The notes beneath the pieces were generated by a model. The model saw only the letters and a program-made list of their open reading frames with translations. It was not told the DNA's origin and made no database searches. Below, in pieces: positions 49,999-58,137 of a DNA stretch of 64,000 nt. The first letter of the stretch is position 1; each line of letters begins with the position of its first letter. A program made the translations under genes and the position numbers. Origin of the DNA: Lewinella sp. IMCC34191 (lineage in GTDB: Bacteria; Bacteroidota; Bacteroidia; Chitinophagales; Saprospiraceae); the NCBI RefSeq assembly GCF_003390935.1, contig NZ_QNQZ01000006.1, positions 1 to 64,000 of the forward strand. Reading direction: 5' to 3'.

Positions 49999-50667
49999 AT
50001 GCGTGTTACACCATCATCCGTTGCATCCGCGCACACCGCGGACTGTGTCATCTTCGGCTTTGCCGACAAGGAACTTCGGGTACTGCTCGTGCGGCGGGCC
50101 GTGCCGCCCTTTGCCGGTGATTGGGTATTACCCGGCGGTGCGATGATGGATCGCGAAACGCTGGAAGAAACGGCCCGGCGGGTGCTGCTCGACATGGTCG
50201 GAGTAAAGAATGTCACGCTGCGACAGGTCGGCACCTATAGTGACCCCGACCGACACCCGGTGCGGCGGGTAGTCACGACTTCTTTTTACGCGCTCGTGCA
50301 GCCCAAGCACCATGCGCCCGAGGCCCGCGGTCACGCGCGCGAGGCAACCTGGCACGCCGTGAGTGCGGTGCCGAATCTCGGATTCGACCACGACCGGCTG
50401 CTACGGGATGCGCACCAACGGCTGATCCTGCACTTGCGGACCCGGCCGCTCGCCTTCGAATTGTTACCCGAGCGATTCACCCTGACCGAAGCCCAGCTGC
50501 TGTACGAAGACATTCTCGGGGAGGAGCTCGACCGCCGCAATTTTCGCAGAAAGCTTCAGGGATACGATTTCTTAATGGAAACCACCGAGATCCGGAGTGG
50601 CGTTAAGGGGGGGCCGAAGCTGTACGCCATCGACCATGGCTTGCTAGCGGCCGCGCTGTCCGATTGA
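49999..50667 (+). CDS. NrtR-like Nudix-domain transcriptional regulator
   Basis: A protein of 222 residues. Residues ~10-140 form a Nudix fold (ADCVIFGFADKELRVLLVRR, then WVLPGGAMMDRETLEETARR). The Nudix box is degenerate: where hydrolases have RExxEE, this protein has RVLLDM, so it should bind rather than cleave its ligand. Residues ~150-220 form a winged helix (FTLTEAQLLYEDILGEELDR, then RRNFRRKLQGYDFLMETTEI). NrtR-type proteins repress sugar or NAD genes and respond to metabolites. It starts three bases after kduD, so local control of the kdu genes is likely. The inverted repeat before kduI is a fitting operator. Confidence 0.85.
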   Translation: MRVTPSSVASAHTADCVIFGFADKELRVLLVRRAVPPFAGDWVLPGGAMMDRETLEETARRVLLDMVGVKNVTLRQVGTYSDPDRHPVRRVVTTSFYALVQPKHHAPEARGHAREATWHAVSAVPNLGFDHDRLLRDAHQRLILHLRTRPLAFELLPERFTLTEAQLLYEDILGEELDRRNFRRKLQGYDFLMETTEIRSGVKGGPKLYAIDHGLLAAALSD

Positions 50668-50697
50668 CCGCGCGTATGCATCCCTCACCCCCTTTAG

Positions 50698-51324
50698 ATG
50701 AAACGCCTTTACCCCCTTTTTTTTCTATTTCTCCTGACTCTTACCGCCTGCGGGCCCAAAGTGTACGAAGCACCTAACATGGTTGCCACCACCAGCCGCC
50801 ATCAGGTGATCGCCATCATCCCCCCATCGGTATCGATCAAGGGTCGGCCCAAGGATGACCCCGCACAGCTGGAAGCGGCCGCCCGGGAAGATACCTACAC
50901 CTTTCAGCGGGAGATGTACAGCTGGATGCTGCGCCGGAAACAACAGGGCAAAATTCGGCGGCTGGAAATCATGGACCCGGAAACCACCAATGCCAAACTG
51001 GAGCGCGCGGGCTACACCATCGACCAACGCGGTCTTACGCCATCGGAACTGGCGGCCGCCCTTCAGGTAGACGGTGTACTCATCACCCGTTTCAACACCA
51101 GCAAGCCGATGAGCCAGGGCGCGGCCATTGCCGTGGGCGTCCTGCTCGGTGCCTGGGGAACCACCAACAATACCACCGTAAATATGGACCTGCACGACGC
51201 TCAGGAAGGCATGGTCTGGAACTACGATTGGGAAGCGAAAGGATCTGTCTTCAACTCCCCCGAAGACCTGGTCGAAGCGCTGATGCGCAACGCCAGCAAG
51301 CGCATTCCCTACGCGGCGAAGTAA
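50698..51324 (+). CDS. Putative lipoprotein, conserved hypothetical
   Basis: A protein of 208 residues. The signal LFFLFLLTLTACGPKVYEAP has a lipobox (LTACG). The mature part contains VIAIIPPSVSIKGRPKDDPA, an extended strand then linker, a helix-rich middle (YTFQREMYSWMLRRKQQGKI), and GLTPSELAAALQVDGVLITR, followed by a hydrophobic glycine-rich GAAIAVGVLLGAWG and VNMDLHDAQEGMVWNYDWEA. This alternation resembles TolB/CsgG-N or GNA1162-type lipoproteins, which place a strand-helix sandwich in the periplasm. I do not recognise a named family with confidence. It lies 30 bp after the regulator and may be in the same transcript. Confidence 0.65.
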   Translation: MKRLYPLFFLFLLTLTACGPKVYEAPNMVATTSRHQVIAIIPPSVSIKGRPKDDPAQLEAAAREDTYTFQREMYSWMLRRKQQGKIRRLEIMDPETTNAKLERAGYTIDQRGLTPSELAAALQVDGVLITRFNTSKPMSQGAAIAVGVLLGAWGTTNNTTVNMDLHDAQEGMVWNYDWEAKGSVFNSPEDLVEALMRNASKRIPYAAK

Positions 51325-51418
51325 ACCCACCGTTAAGTTTACGGGTAAAACGCGCCGGCTTCGGGCACGCGAGGATCAGGTGGCCTACCTTTGGCCCCCC
51401 AACCAACCAAATTACCCC

Positions 51419-54304
51419 GTGAAGCATATTTTACTCGTTCCCGCCCTACTGTTGGCCGGATTACTCTCCGCACAAGACCAAGTGCTCATCACCGGTTTGC
51501 TGGACGGCACCCTGAGCGGGGCGACGCCGCGGGCCGTAGAACTGTACGTGAGTGGCACCGTAGACCTGAGCATGTATACGCTGCAACGCTACGCGAACGG
51601 AACGACGGAGCCGACCAATATTTCCCTGGAGGGTACCTACTCCGATGCCTTTGTGTACGTAGCTAGCGAGACGGCCAACTTCACGGCGGTGTTCGGAAAC
51701 ACGGGCGACTTCAATAACGTGATTACCAGCGGATCCGTCAGCGGCAACGGCAACGATGCCTTCGCCCTGGCCATCGGCGACCAAATCATAGATGTCGTTG
51801 GCGGCGCCATCGGCGGACCCGACGACAACATTTACCAGGACAGCTACCTCTACCGAAAGGACGGAACACCGGCCACGGGTAGCTGGAACCCGGATAACTG
51901 GACCATGCCCGGTAACGACGTGCTCGACAACCTCACCGCCGAGGAAATCGGCAATCAGGTTTCGTTCGGTACCTACCAAGGCGGACAATCGGGTCAGCAG
52001 ATCGCGATCACCGCGACCGGACAGCTTTCGGAGGATGCTCCCGCAACGACGGCGGGTTTCACCGTAAGTCTGTCCGAAGCGCCCTCCACTATGCTGAAGG
52101 TGGCCTATGAACTGTACGGGACCGCTACGGAGGGGGAAGATTTCGTACGCATCAACGAAAGCGACACCCTCCAATTTACCGAAGGGACCACTGAAGGGAC
52201 GGTCGATTTTACGGCCATTGACGATGACCGCATCGAGGGCACCGAAACCATCGGCCTGCGACTGACCTACCTATCGGACTCCAGCTACGTAGCCGGACTG
52301 GGCGCCACGCTGGATGTACTAGATAACGACCTGGGAACCGACCCCATCGGTATTCATATCGTGCAGGGTGACGGATTCGCATCTCCCCTCGCCGGAAACG
52401 TGGTTACCGTGCAGGCAGTAGTGACCGCTGACTTCACGGAAGGCCTGGACGGATTCTACCTGCAGGAGGAAACGGAGGATGCCGACCAGGACCCGATGAC
52501 TTCGGAGGGCATCTTCGTCTACGCACCGGACGCTGAAGTGATGGTAGGTGACCTCGTAACCGTTCGCGCGGAAGTGGAGGAGTATTTCGGCCAGACGCAA
52601 CTGGCCGGTGCGGAAGCGGGTGCCACGATCACGATCAATGCGAGCGGAACGACCGCTCCACCGCCCACGATACTGATGCTCCCCCTGGGCGATTCCAGCC
52701 TGGAAAGCCTCGAGGGCATGCTCGTGCAACCCCTTGACCTTGTGATCACGGACGTGGACGATCTGGTCCGCTTCGGCGAGGTGGAAGCGAGTACCGCCAA
52801 CCGGCTCGCCCAATTTACCGAGTGTAATGAGCCCAATGAGGCCGCACTGAGTGTTTACCTGGACAGCTTGCGCCGCAACGCCATCATTGTGGACGATGCC
52901 CGGAGCGGAACGAACCTGCAGCCCATCACCCTTCCGGATGGTAGTTTGCTATCGGCCGATAATAGCCTGCGGGCCGGCCAGACCATTTCCGGCCTAACGG
53001 GCGTGCTGGGCTACAGTTTTAACCGCTACCGCATTCAACCCACCGACCGGACCGGCGTCACCTTTACCGGGAACGGCCGCCCCACCACGGGGCCGGCTAT
53101 GACGGGCGACGTACGGGTCGTAAGCGCCAACGTCCTGAACTACTTCACTACCCTGGATAGCCGGGGAGCGAACACCGAATCGGAACTGCTGCGGCAGGAA
53201 GCCAAGATCGTGGCCGCGCTGACCGAACTCGATGCGGACGTAGTGGGCCTGATCGAAATCGAGAACAATGACTTTGCCGCACTGTCCCGTTTAGTCGACA
53301 GCCTCAATGCTTACAGCGACCGGGGCTACCGCTACGTGGACTCCCCCAATACGGGCGATGATGAAATCATGGTGGCCCTGATCTACGATACGCTGCGCAT
53401 GGCCGAGGCCGGTACCGCCGCCGCGCTCGATGTGCCCGGCGAGCTTTTTCAGGGCCCGCGGACCAATCGGGTACCGCTGGCACAAACCTTCCGGGTGGTC
53501 GATTCGACGAGCAACAGCGCAGGAGCGGAGTTTACGGTCTGCGTCAACCACTTTAAAAGCAAGGGAAGTGCCTGCGGTGAGGGGGACGACGATAACGGCG
53601 GCGCCGGCAACTGCGACGGTACCCGTACCGCGGCGGCCGAGGCGGTAGCTGCCTGGCTCGCTACGAACCCCACCGGCGTAAATACGCGTAACGTCATGAT
53701 CGTCGGCGACCTGAACAGCTACCGGATGGAAGACCCGATCGACGTGCTGCTGGACGCCGGCTACGTCAACACCAAGACACGGGACGGAGACGCTTTCCCC
53801 TGCGGCGGCGGGCCACCATCCTACGTGTTCGGAGGCCTGTGGGGCAGCCTGGATTATGCGCTGGCCAGCGATTCCCTGGCCGAGTTCGTGACCTACGCTT
53901 CCGCCTGGACGGTCAATGCGCCGGAGCCCGAAATTTTAGACTACAATCAAGAAGGATCCGGTGATAGCCTCTACGCCGCCGACTTCTACCGTTTCAGCGA
54001 TCATGACCCGATCGTGGTCGACCTGGCGTTCGGGGAAATCGTCAGCACCTCCGGCCCCACCGGCGCGGGAAGAACCTCCCTTACCCTACGGCGGAAAGAC
54101 GCGGATACGTACCTCGTAGAGGGGCTGAGCGGCCGGGCGGAATTCCTGATCAGTAACGTGAGCGGCCAAGTACTCCATAGCGGGCAGTTGAAACAGGGCG
54201 CCCAGCCGGCCATCAGCGTAGCGGGCTTACAGCCGGGCATCTATTTTGTCAGCGTGCGGGAGCGAGGAAAAATGGCTCAGGCGTTCAAGATCGCTACCCC
54301 TTAG
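51419..54304 (+). CDS. ExeM/NucH-like extracellular nuclease with Calx-beta domain and T9SS tail
   Basis: A protein of 961 residues from the GTG at 51419, which gives a clean signal peptide (KHILLVPALLLAGLLSA); an earlier GTG would precede it with polar residues. Domains in order: a lamin-tail-like region (QDQVLITGLLDGTLSGATP onward), a Calx-beta module (~200-300, TAGFTVSLSEAPSTMLKVAY), an OB-fold region (DGFYLQEETEDADQDPMTSE, VRAEVEEYFGQTQ), and the EEP nuclease domain (~565-865: SANVLNYF, EIENND, VNHFKSKGS, VGDLNSYRMEDP, FSDHDPIVVDL). A T9SS sorting tail follows (last ~80 residues). ExeM-type nucleases degrade extracellular DNA; here it is probably surface-bound or secreted for nutrition or biofilm turnover. 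Confidence 0.92.
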   Translation: MKHILLVPALLLAGLLSAQDQVLITGLLDGTLSGATPRAVELYVSGTVDLSMYTLQRYANGTTEPTNISLEGTYSDAFVYVASETANFTAVFGNTGDFNNVITSGSVSGNGNDAFALAIGDQIIDVVGGAIGGPDDNIYQDSYLYRKDGTPATGSWNPDNWTMPGNDVLDNLTAEEIGNQVSFGTYQGGQSGQQIAITATGQLSEDAPATTAGFTVSLSEAPSTMLKVAYELYGTATEGEDFVRINESDTLQFTEGTTEGTVDFTAIDDDRIEGTETIGLRLTYLSDSSYVAGLGATLDVLDNDLGTDPIGIHIVQGDGFASPLAGNVVTVQAVVTADFTEGLDGFYLQEETEDADQDPMTSEGIFVYAPDAEVMVGDLVTVRAEVEEYFGQTQLAGAEAGATITINASGTTAPPPTILMLPLGDSSLESLEGMLVQPLDLVITDVDDLVRFGEVEASTANRLAQFTECNEPNEAALSVYLDSLRRNAIIVDDARSGTNLQPITLPDGSLLSADNSLRAGQTISGLTGVLGYSFNRYRIQPTDRTGVTFTGNGRPTTGPAMTGDVRVVSANVLNYFTTLDSRGANTESELLRQEAKIVAALTELDADVVGLIEIENNDFAALSRLVDSLNAYSDRGYRYVDSPNTGDDEIMVALIYDTLRMAEAGTAAALDVPGELFQGPRTNRVPLAQTFRVVDSTSNSAGAEFTVCVNHFKSKGSACGEGDDDNGGAGNCDGTRTAAAEAVAAWLATNPTGVNTRNVMIVGDLNSYRMEDPIDVLLDAGYVNTKTRDGDAFPCGGGPPSYVFGGLWGSLDYALASDSLAEFVTYASAWTVNAPEPEILDYNQEGSGDSLYAADFYRFSDHDPIVVDLAFGEIVSTSGPTGAGRTSLTLRRKDADTYLVEGLSGRAEFLISNVSGQVLHSGQLKQGAQPAISVAGLQPGIYFVSVRERGKMAQAFKIATP

Positions 54305-54312
54305 AAAAAGGC

Positions 54313-54332
54313 TTCTACCTGCGCCCCGTCGC
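54313..54332 (-). repeat. Dispersed GCGGCGG-motif, copy F (variant, intergenic)
   Basis: The minus strand reads GCGACGGGGCGCAGGTAGAA, two changes from the consensus, preceded by TTTT. It lies nine bases past the nuclease-gene stop. The rest of the 286-bp gap up to the terminator shows no gene. Confidence 0.5.
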
Positions 54333-54532
54333 AAAACGGAAAAGTTGCTTGACGGGCGATCGCGAAGAATGGTAAAGGTATCGATTCCCTTCTTCCGCTG
54401 TCGATCGGCGAAATGCATTGTCTCCGCCGCCATCAGGCCTTACCGCCGAAACGTACAATCCATGACTGGCGAGGCCATGTGGGAACCAGAATAGATTCAA
54501 ATGGAATAGCGTCAAGGCCTACGCCTCAAAAG

Positions 54533-54567
54533 AAAGGGGACTCAACTACTGTTGGGTCCCCTTTTTC
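54533..54567. terminator. Bidirectional rho-independent terminator
   Basis: AAAGGGGACTCAAC (54533-54546) pairs with GTTGGGTCCCCTTT (54551-54564) around loop TACT with one G-T pair, followed by TTTC on the plus strand and a T-rich stretch on the minus. It sits between the convergent nuclease and HtrA genes and can stop both. Confidence 0.85.
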
Positions 54568-54590
54568 TATGTGCTGACAAGCCTTAAATA

Positions 54591-55748
54591 CTATCCGTCC
54601 ACGGTACTTCCCAGCCGGATTTCGACGTCAACCCGGCGGTCACCCCGCATCAGATTCAGGGCAACGGATTCACCGGGCTGGTACTTTTCGAGTTCGAGGT
54701 AGAGGTCGGAAGTGGTGCGGATCTCGTTGCCGTTGATGCCGACTACGACGTCACCCAGGATGTAACCGCCGCGCTGTCCCTGGCTGAGGCCCTTCACGCC
54801 AGCTTTGGCGGCACTGCTTTCCGGGTCTACGGTAATTACGATCAGGCCCTTGATCCGCCCGTACTGCCGCACATCCACGCCGAGCACGGGGCGGCGTACC
54901 TCTCCGAAGCGAATGACATCATCGACCACGTAGCGGACCACGTCGACGGGGATGGAGAAGCCGATTCCCGCGGAGGCACCGGAGGGGCTGTAGATCGAGG
55001 TATTGACGCCAATGAGTTGGCCGTCGCTATTCAGCAGCGGGCCGCCTGAGTTACCTGGGTTGATGGCCGCGTCCGTCTGGATGGCTCCCTTGATGGGTAC
55101 GCCGGCCTGGCTGCGGATCTCCCGGTCGAGGGCGGAAACGACGCCCGTGGTCAGGGTCTGGTCGAGGCCGAAGGGGTTACCGATGGCGTAGACCGCCTGC
55201 CCGACGCGGATCGACTGGCTGCTGCCAACGCGGATGGGCTGTAGCTCGAAAGCGGGGGCGTCGATCTTGAGCACGGCCAGGTCCTTTTCCTTTTCGAATC
55301 CGACGACGCTGGCATTATAGGTCTTTCCGTTACTGAGCGTAACGGCGATGGCGCTGGTATTGGCTCCGTTGATGACGTGGAAGTTGGTAATCACGTGTCC
55401 GGCCTTGTCCCAGAGAAAGCCCGATCCGGACCCGCTCTCCACCTCCCCGTAGTTCCAGAAGGAACGGCGAATGGCCTTGGTCGTGATGAAGCACACGGCG
55501 GGTGACGCCTCCTCGAACAATCGGATCGTCCGCTCTTCCTCGGGCGTGTAGGCATAATTCACGTCCTCCACCGGCACGCGATCGGGTTTGGCCGCCCGGT
55601 CGGAGACCGGGTTGCGGGCGACGATATCGATCATCGAGGCGGCGGATTCCGCTTCGGCGGGAAAGAGGTATCGCCCGGCGACAAAGGCGGCGAGCACGAT
55701 CAGAAAGGATAGCAGGAAATTTCGCACGGCAAACAATTTAGCGGGCAT
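54591..55748 (-). CDS. HtrA/DegP-family serine protease
   Basis: A protein of 385 residues. The N-terminal helix RNFLLSFLIVLAAFVAGRYL anchors or exports it. The trypsin-like domain (~75-285) contains the catalytic set His124 (NFHVI), Asp156 (KDLAVLKI) and Ser234 (NPGNSGGPLLN). A single PDZ domain follows (~290-385, VLGVDVRQYGRIKGLIVITV, then GYILGDVVVGINGNEIRTTS), unlike the two PDZ domains of DegP, so it resembles DegS or the HhoA type. It would act in the periplasm on misfolded or regulatory envelope substrates. It is the upstream neighbour of nothing on its strand apart from the TonB receptor 46 bp away; co-transcription is possible. Confidence 0.93.
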   Translation of the reverse strand: MPAKLFAVRNFLLSFLIVLAAFVAGRYLFPAEAESAASMIDIVARNPVSDRAAKPDRVPVEDVNYAYTPEEERTIRLFEEASPAVCFITTKAIRRSFWNYGEVESGSGSGFLWDKAGHVITNFHVINGANTSAIAVTLSNGKTYNASVVGFEKEKDLAVLKIDAPAFELQPIRVGSSQSIRVGQAVYAIGNPFGLDQTLTTGVVSALDREIRSQAGVPIKGAIQTDAAINPGNSGGPLLNSDGQLIGVNTSIYSPSGASAGIGFSIPVDVVRYVVDDVIRFGEVRRPVLGVDVRQYGRIKGLIVITVDPESSAAKAGVKGLSQGQRGGYILGDVVVGINGNEIRTTSDLYLELEKYQPGESVALNLMRGDRRVDVEIRLGSTVDG

Positions 55749-55794
55749 TATAACGACGTATAATGCCTGCCGGATGTTGCCGAAACGTTATTTC

Positions 55795-57951
55795 CTACAG
55801 GTCGATCCCTAAGCTCAGCATGAAGTTGATGCCGGCCTGGGGGTACATGCCCAGCATAGTGGTCGGGGTTCCCTCGTACTGGTAGCGGTAGCTCCAACCG
55901 TTGCTGCTGTATAATTGGTTGGTCAGGTTCCGGAGCAGAAAGGTGAGGCGGTAGCGGCTATTCAGCCCGTAGGCTAACCGCAGATCGCTGTAGTAATACC
56001 CATCCAGCTTACTCTGCTCGCTACCGCTGTTGTCTACGTAGCGGTCGCCGACGTATTTGTTTTGCAAAGCGGCTTCGATCCGGTGGTTGCCAAGGTTGCG
56101 CGCGTAGGCGATCTCTACGGCGCCGGTCACGTCGGGACTAAAACTGAGTGGCGTGTCCTCGCGCTCTACCTCGAGCTGCCCGCCCTCGTCCCAGTCGTCG
56201 AGCAGCTCGGTGTAATTCTTCACCCGGTTGCGGCTGAGCGTCAGGTTTCCGCCAACGGTCAGGTTGGGAACCAGCTGCACACCGCCCTGCAACTCGATCC
56301 CCAGCCGGTAGCTCTCCGGTACGTTGGTGCGCACGTAGCCGCCCACGTCGTTGAGGGCGCCGGTGAGCACCAGCTGGTCGCGGTACAGCATATGGTAGAG
56401 GTTGATGCCGTAGTTGGCGCGGGCCAGGCTGCGGGTGAAGCCCAGCTCGGTATTGTAGAGTTTTTCCGGTACGGGTCGGCTGTTGGCGGGGTTATCCACG
56501 AAGTCGTCCCGGTTCGGCTCCCGTTGCGCCACGCCGAAACTGGCGTAGGCACGCAGGCCCGGACGGGGCAGGTACACGACGCCGGCTTTGGGATTGAAGA
56601 AGGTGAGCGCCGCATCTTGTTCGAGCAGAGCGAGGTTTTCGTCCAGCCCCAGGAACTCGTAATTGACGTGGCGCACCTGACCGTCTAGGTAGATGCTGAC
56701 GTCGTCGCGGACCTTATAATTCGCGCGCAGGTAGTTGTTGAAGTCGCGCTTCGTACCATCGTTGTCGTAGTACCGTTCGCGGATCTCGGAATCACCGGCA
56801 TGGCGGGCCCAGATCACCTCGCCGTAGTGGCCGCCCAGGTATTCGTTGGCGGATCCACCGAAGGTGACGTCCCAACGTTTTTTGCGGTAGCGCAGGCTGT
56901 ACACCGTGCCGTAAAAGTGGTTGTCCAGCCAGCGGCGGCGGATCAGGTCGCTCGTTTCCTCGGGGGCATCGATGCCGTAATCGGACAGCGCTTCGTCGGC
57001 CTTATACTGCTCGTAGTACCCCAGCCCGCGGGTATAGTGGCCGCTGACGACGAGGTCCAGGTCGTCGTTGATCTCGTGGTTGAAGTGGAGCTGGTAGTGG
57101 TTTTGGCGGTAGTTGTCGACCTCGTTGTCGTAGGGCTCGCCCTCCTTTTCCGTGCCAACGGAGTTGTAGGTACGCCCGAATTCGTCGATCTCTTCCTGCG
57201 TCACGCCGTTCCAGCTCTGGTAGGTCACCTCGTGGCCGCCGAAGGCCACCAGGCTGATGACGGATTTACCGGTTTCCTTGCTCACCGCGGCGTAGTAACC
57301 GTCCAGATCGGCGGAGGCCCGGTCGATGTAGCCGTCGGAGTGCACCTTGCTGTAGCGGGCGTCAAGGCGGTAACCATTGTCTGTCCGGCCCCGGTAGCGG
57401 ACGACGCCGCGGCGGGTTCCGAAGCTACCCACGCTGCCGTCCAGATGGAGGCCCGGATCGCTGTCCTCGCCGACCGTGGTGAAATTGATGGTTGCCCCGA
57501 AGGCACCCGCGCCGTTGGTACTGGTGCCCACGCCCCGCTGAATCTGGATCATATCGGCGGAGGAACTGAAGTCGGGCAGGTTCACCCAGAAGACGCCCTG
57601 GCTTTCGGAATCGTTGTAGGGGATACCGTTGATGGTCACGTTGGTGCGGGTGGGGTCGCTACCACGTATCCAGATGCCGGTGTAGCCGATCCCGGTGCCG
57701 GCGTCGGAGTTGACCACCACGGAGGGGGTCCACTTGAGCAGGTAGGGGGCGTCCTGTCCGAGGTTGCGGACGGCGATGTCCTTCCGGTCAAGATTGACGA
57801 AAGTTACCGGCGTCTCGGCCCGCGCGGCGGTGGCCGTCACGGTGATGGGGTAATCGAAATCGTAGACACTGGAGATGGTGTCGACGCTTTGCTGAGCAGT
57901 AAGAAATTGGTGAAAGAGGAGTGCCAGGGCACTCAGTAGCAGACGCTGCAT
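55795..57951 (-). CDS. TonB-dependent receptor, probable thiamine-compound importer
   Basis: A protein of 718 residues from the ATG at 57951, giving a signal peptide QRLLLSALALLFHQFLTAQQ; an upstream ATG at 57978 would lie inside the riboswitch. Residues ~35-145 are the plug (PVTFVNLDRKDIAVRNLGQD, then WIRGSDPTRTNVTINGIPYN), with no CarboxypepD domain. The rest is a 22-strand-type barrel with a typical ending (TFLLRNLTNQLYSSNG, then AGINFMLSLGIDL). The ATG lies 12 bp after a TPP riboswitch, so expression should fall when TPP is abundant, and the ligand is probably thiamine, a phosphate ester or a precursor. That substrate is inferred only from the riboswitch. The homologous arrangement is known in other Bacteroidota. 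Confidence 0.92.
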   Translation of the reverse strand: MQRLLLSALALLFHQFLTAQQSVDTISSVYDFDYPITVTATAARAETPVTFVNLDRKDIAVRNLGQDAPYLLKWTPSVVVNSDAGTGIGYTGIWIRGSDPTRTNVTINGIPYNDSESQGVFWVNLPDFSSSADMIQIQRGVGTSTNGAGAFGATINFTTVGEDSDPGLHLDGSVGSFGTRRGVVRYRGRTDNGYRLDARYSKVHSDGYIDRASADLDGYYAAVSKETGKSVISLVAFGGHEVTYQSWNGVTQEEIDEFGRTYNSVGTEKEGEPYDNEVDNYRQNHYQLHFNHEINDDLDLVVSGHYTRGLGYYEQYKADEALSDYGIDAPEETSDLIRRRWLDNHFYGTVYSLRYRKKRWDVTFGGSANEYLGGHYGEVIWARHAGDSEIRERYYDNDGTKRDFNNYLRANYKVRDDVSIYLDGQVRHVNYEFLGLDENLALLEQDAALTFFNPKAGVVYLPRPGLRAYASFGVAQREPNRDDFVDNPANSRPVPEKLYNTELGFTRSLARANYGINLYHMLYRDQLVLTGALNDVGGYVRTNVPESYRLGIELQGGVQLVPNLTVGGNLTLSRNRVKNYTELLDDWDEGGQLEVEREDTPLSFSPDVTGAVEIAYARNLGNHRIEAALQNKYVGDRYVDNSGSEQSKLDGYYYSDLRLAYGLNSRYRLTFLLRNLTNQLYSSNGWSYRYQYEGTPTTMLGMYPQAGINFMLSLGIDL

Positions 57952-57963
57952 GCGTATTGAATT

Positions 57964-58048
57964 TTCCCTTCCCGGCATTACCCGGGCAGGTTCCTGAAGA
58001 AATCAAGGGTATAATCTCAGCCGTCCCGGATCAGGACAGCACCCCGTT
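57964..58048 (-). promoter_or_regulatory. TPP (THI-box) riboswitch
   Basis: Read on the minus strand the element begins AACGGGGTGCTGTCCTGATC and continues with GGGACGGCTGAGA, a variable stem with TATACCCTTGATTTC, then ACCTGCCCGGGTAATGCCGG and AAGGGAA. CTGAGA, ACCTG and GGGTAATGCCGG are the invariant pieces of the TPP aptamer. The P2 stem GTCC/GGAC is clear. Only 12 bases separate it from the receptor ATG, which suggests translational control. Confidence 0.92.
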
Positions 58049-58137
58049 GTCGCCGCAAAGTTACGATGCCGTTGATCATCCCCCTAACCGAACTGCACCT
58101 TTCCCGTATTTTCACCCGATAATCAAGGTGACACCCT

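Noticed and set aside
54305-54532. A possible gene remnant between the ExeM gene and the terminator.
   Set aside because: Short frames on both strands show no conserved motif. Only the motif copy at 54313-54332 is recognisable.
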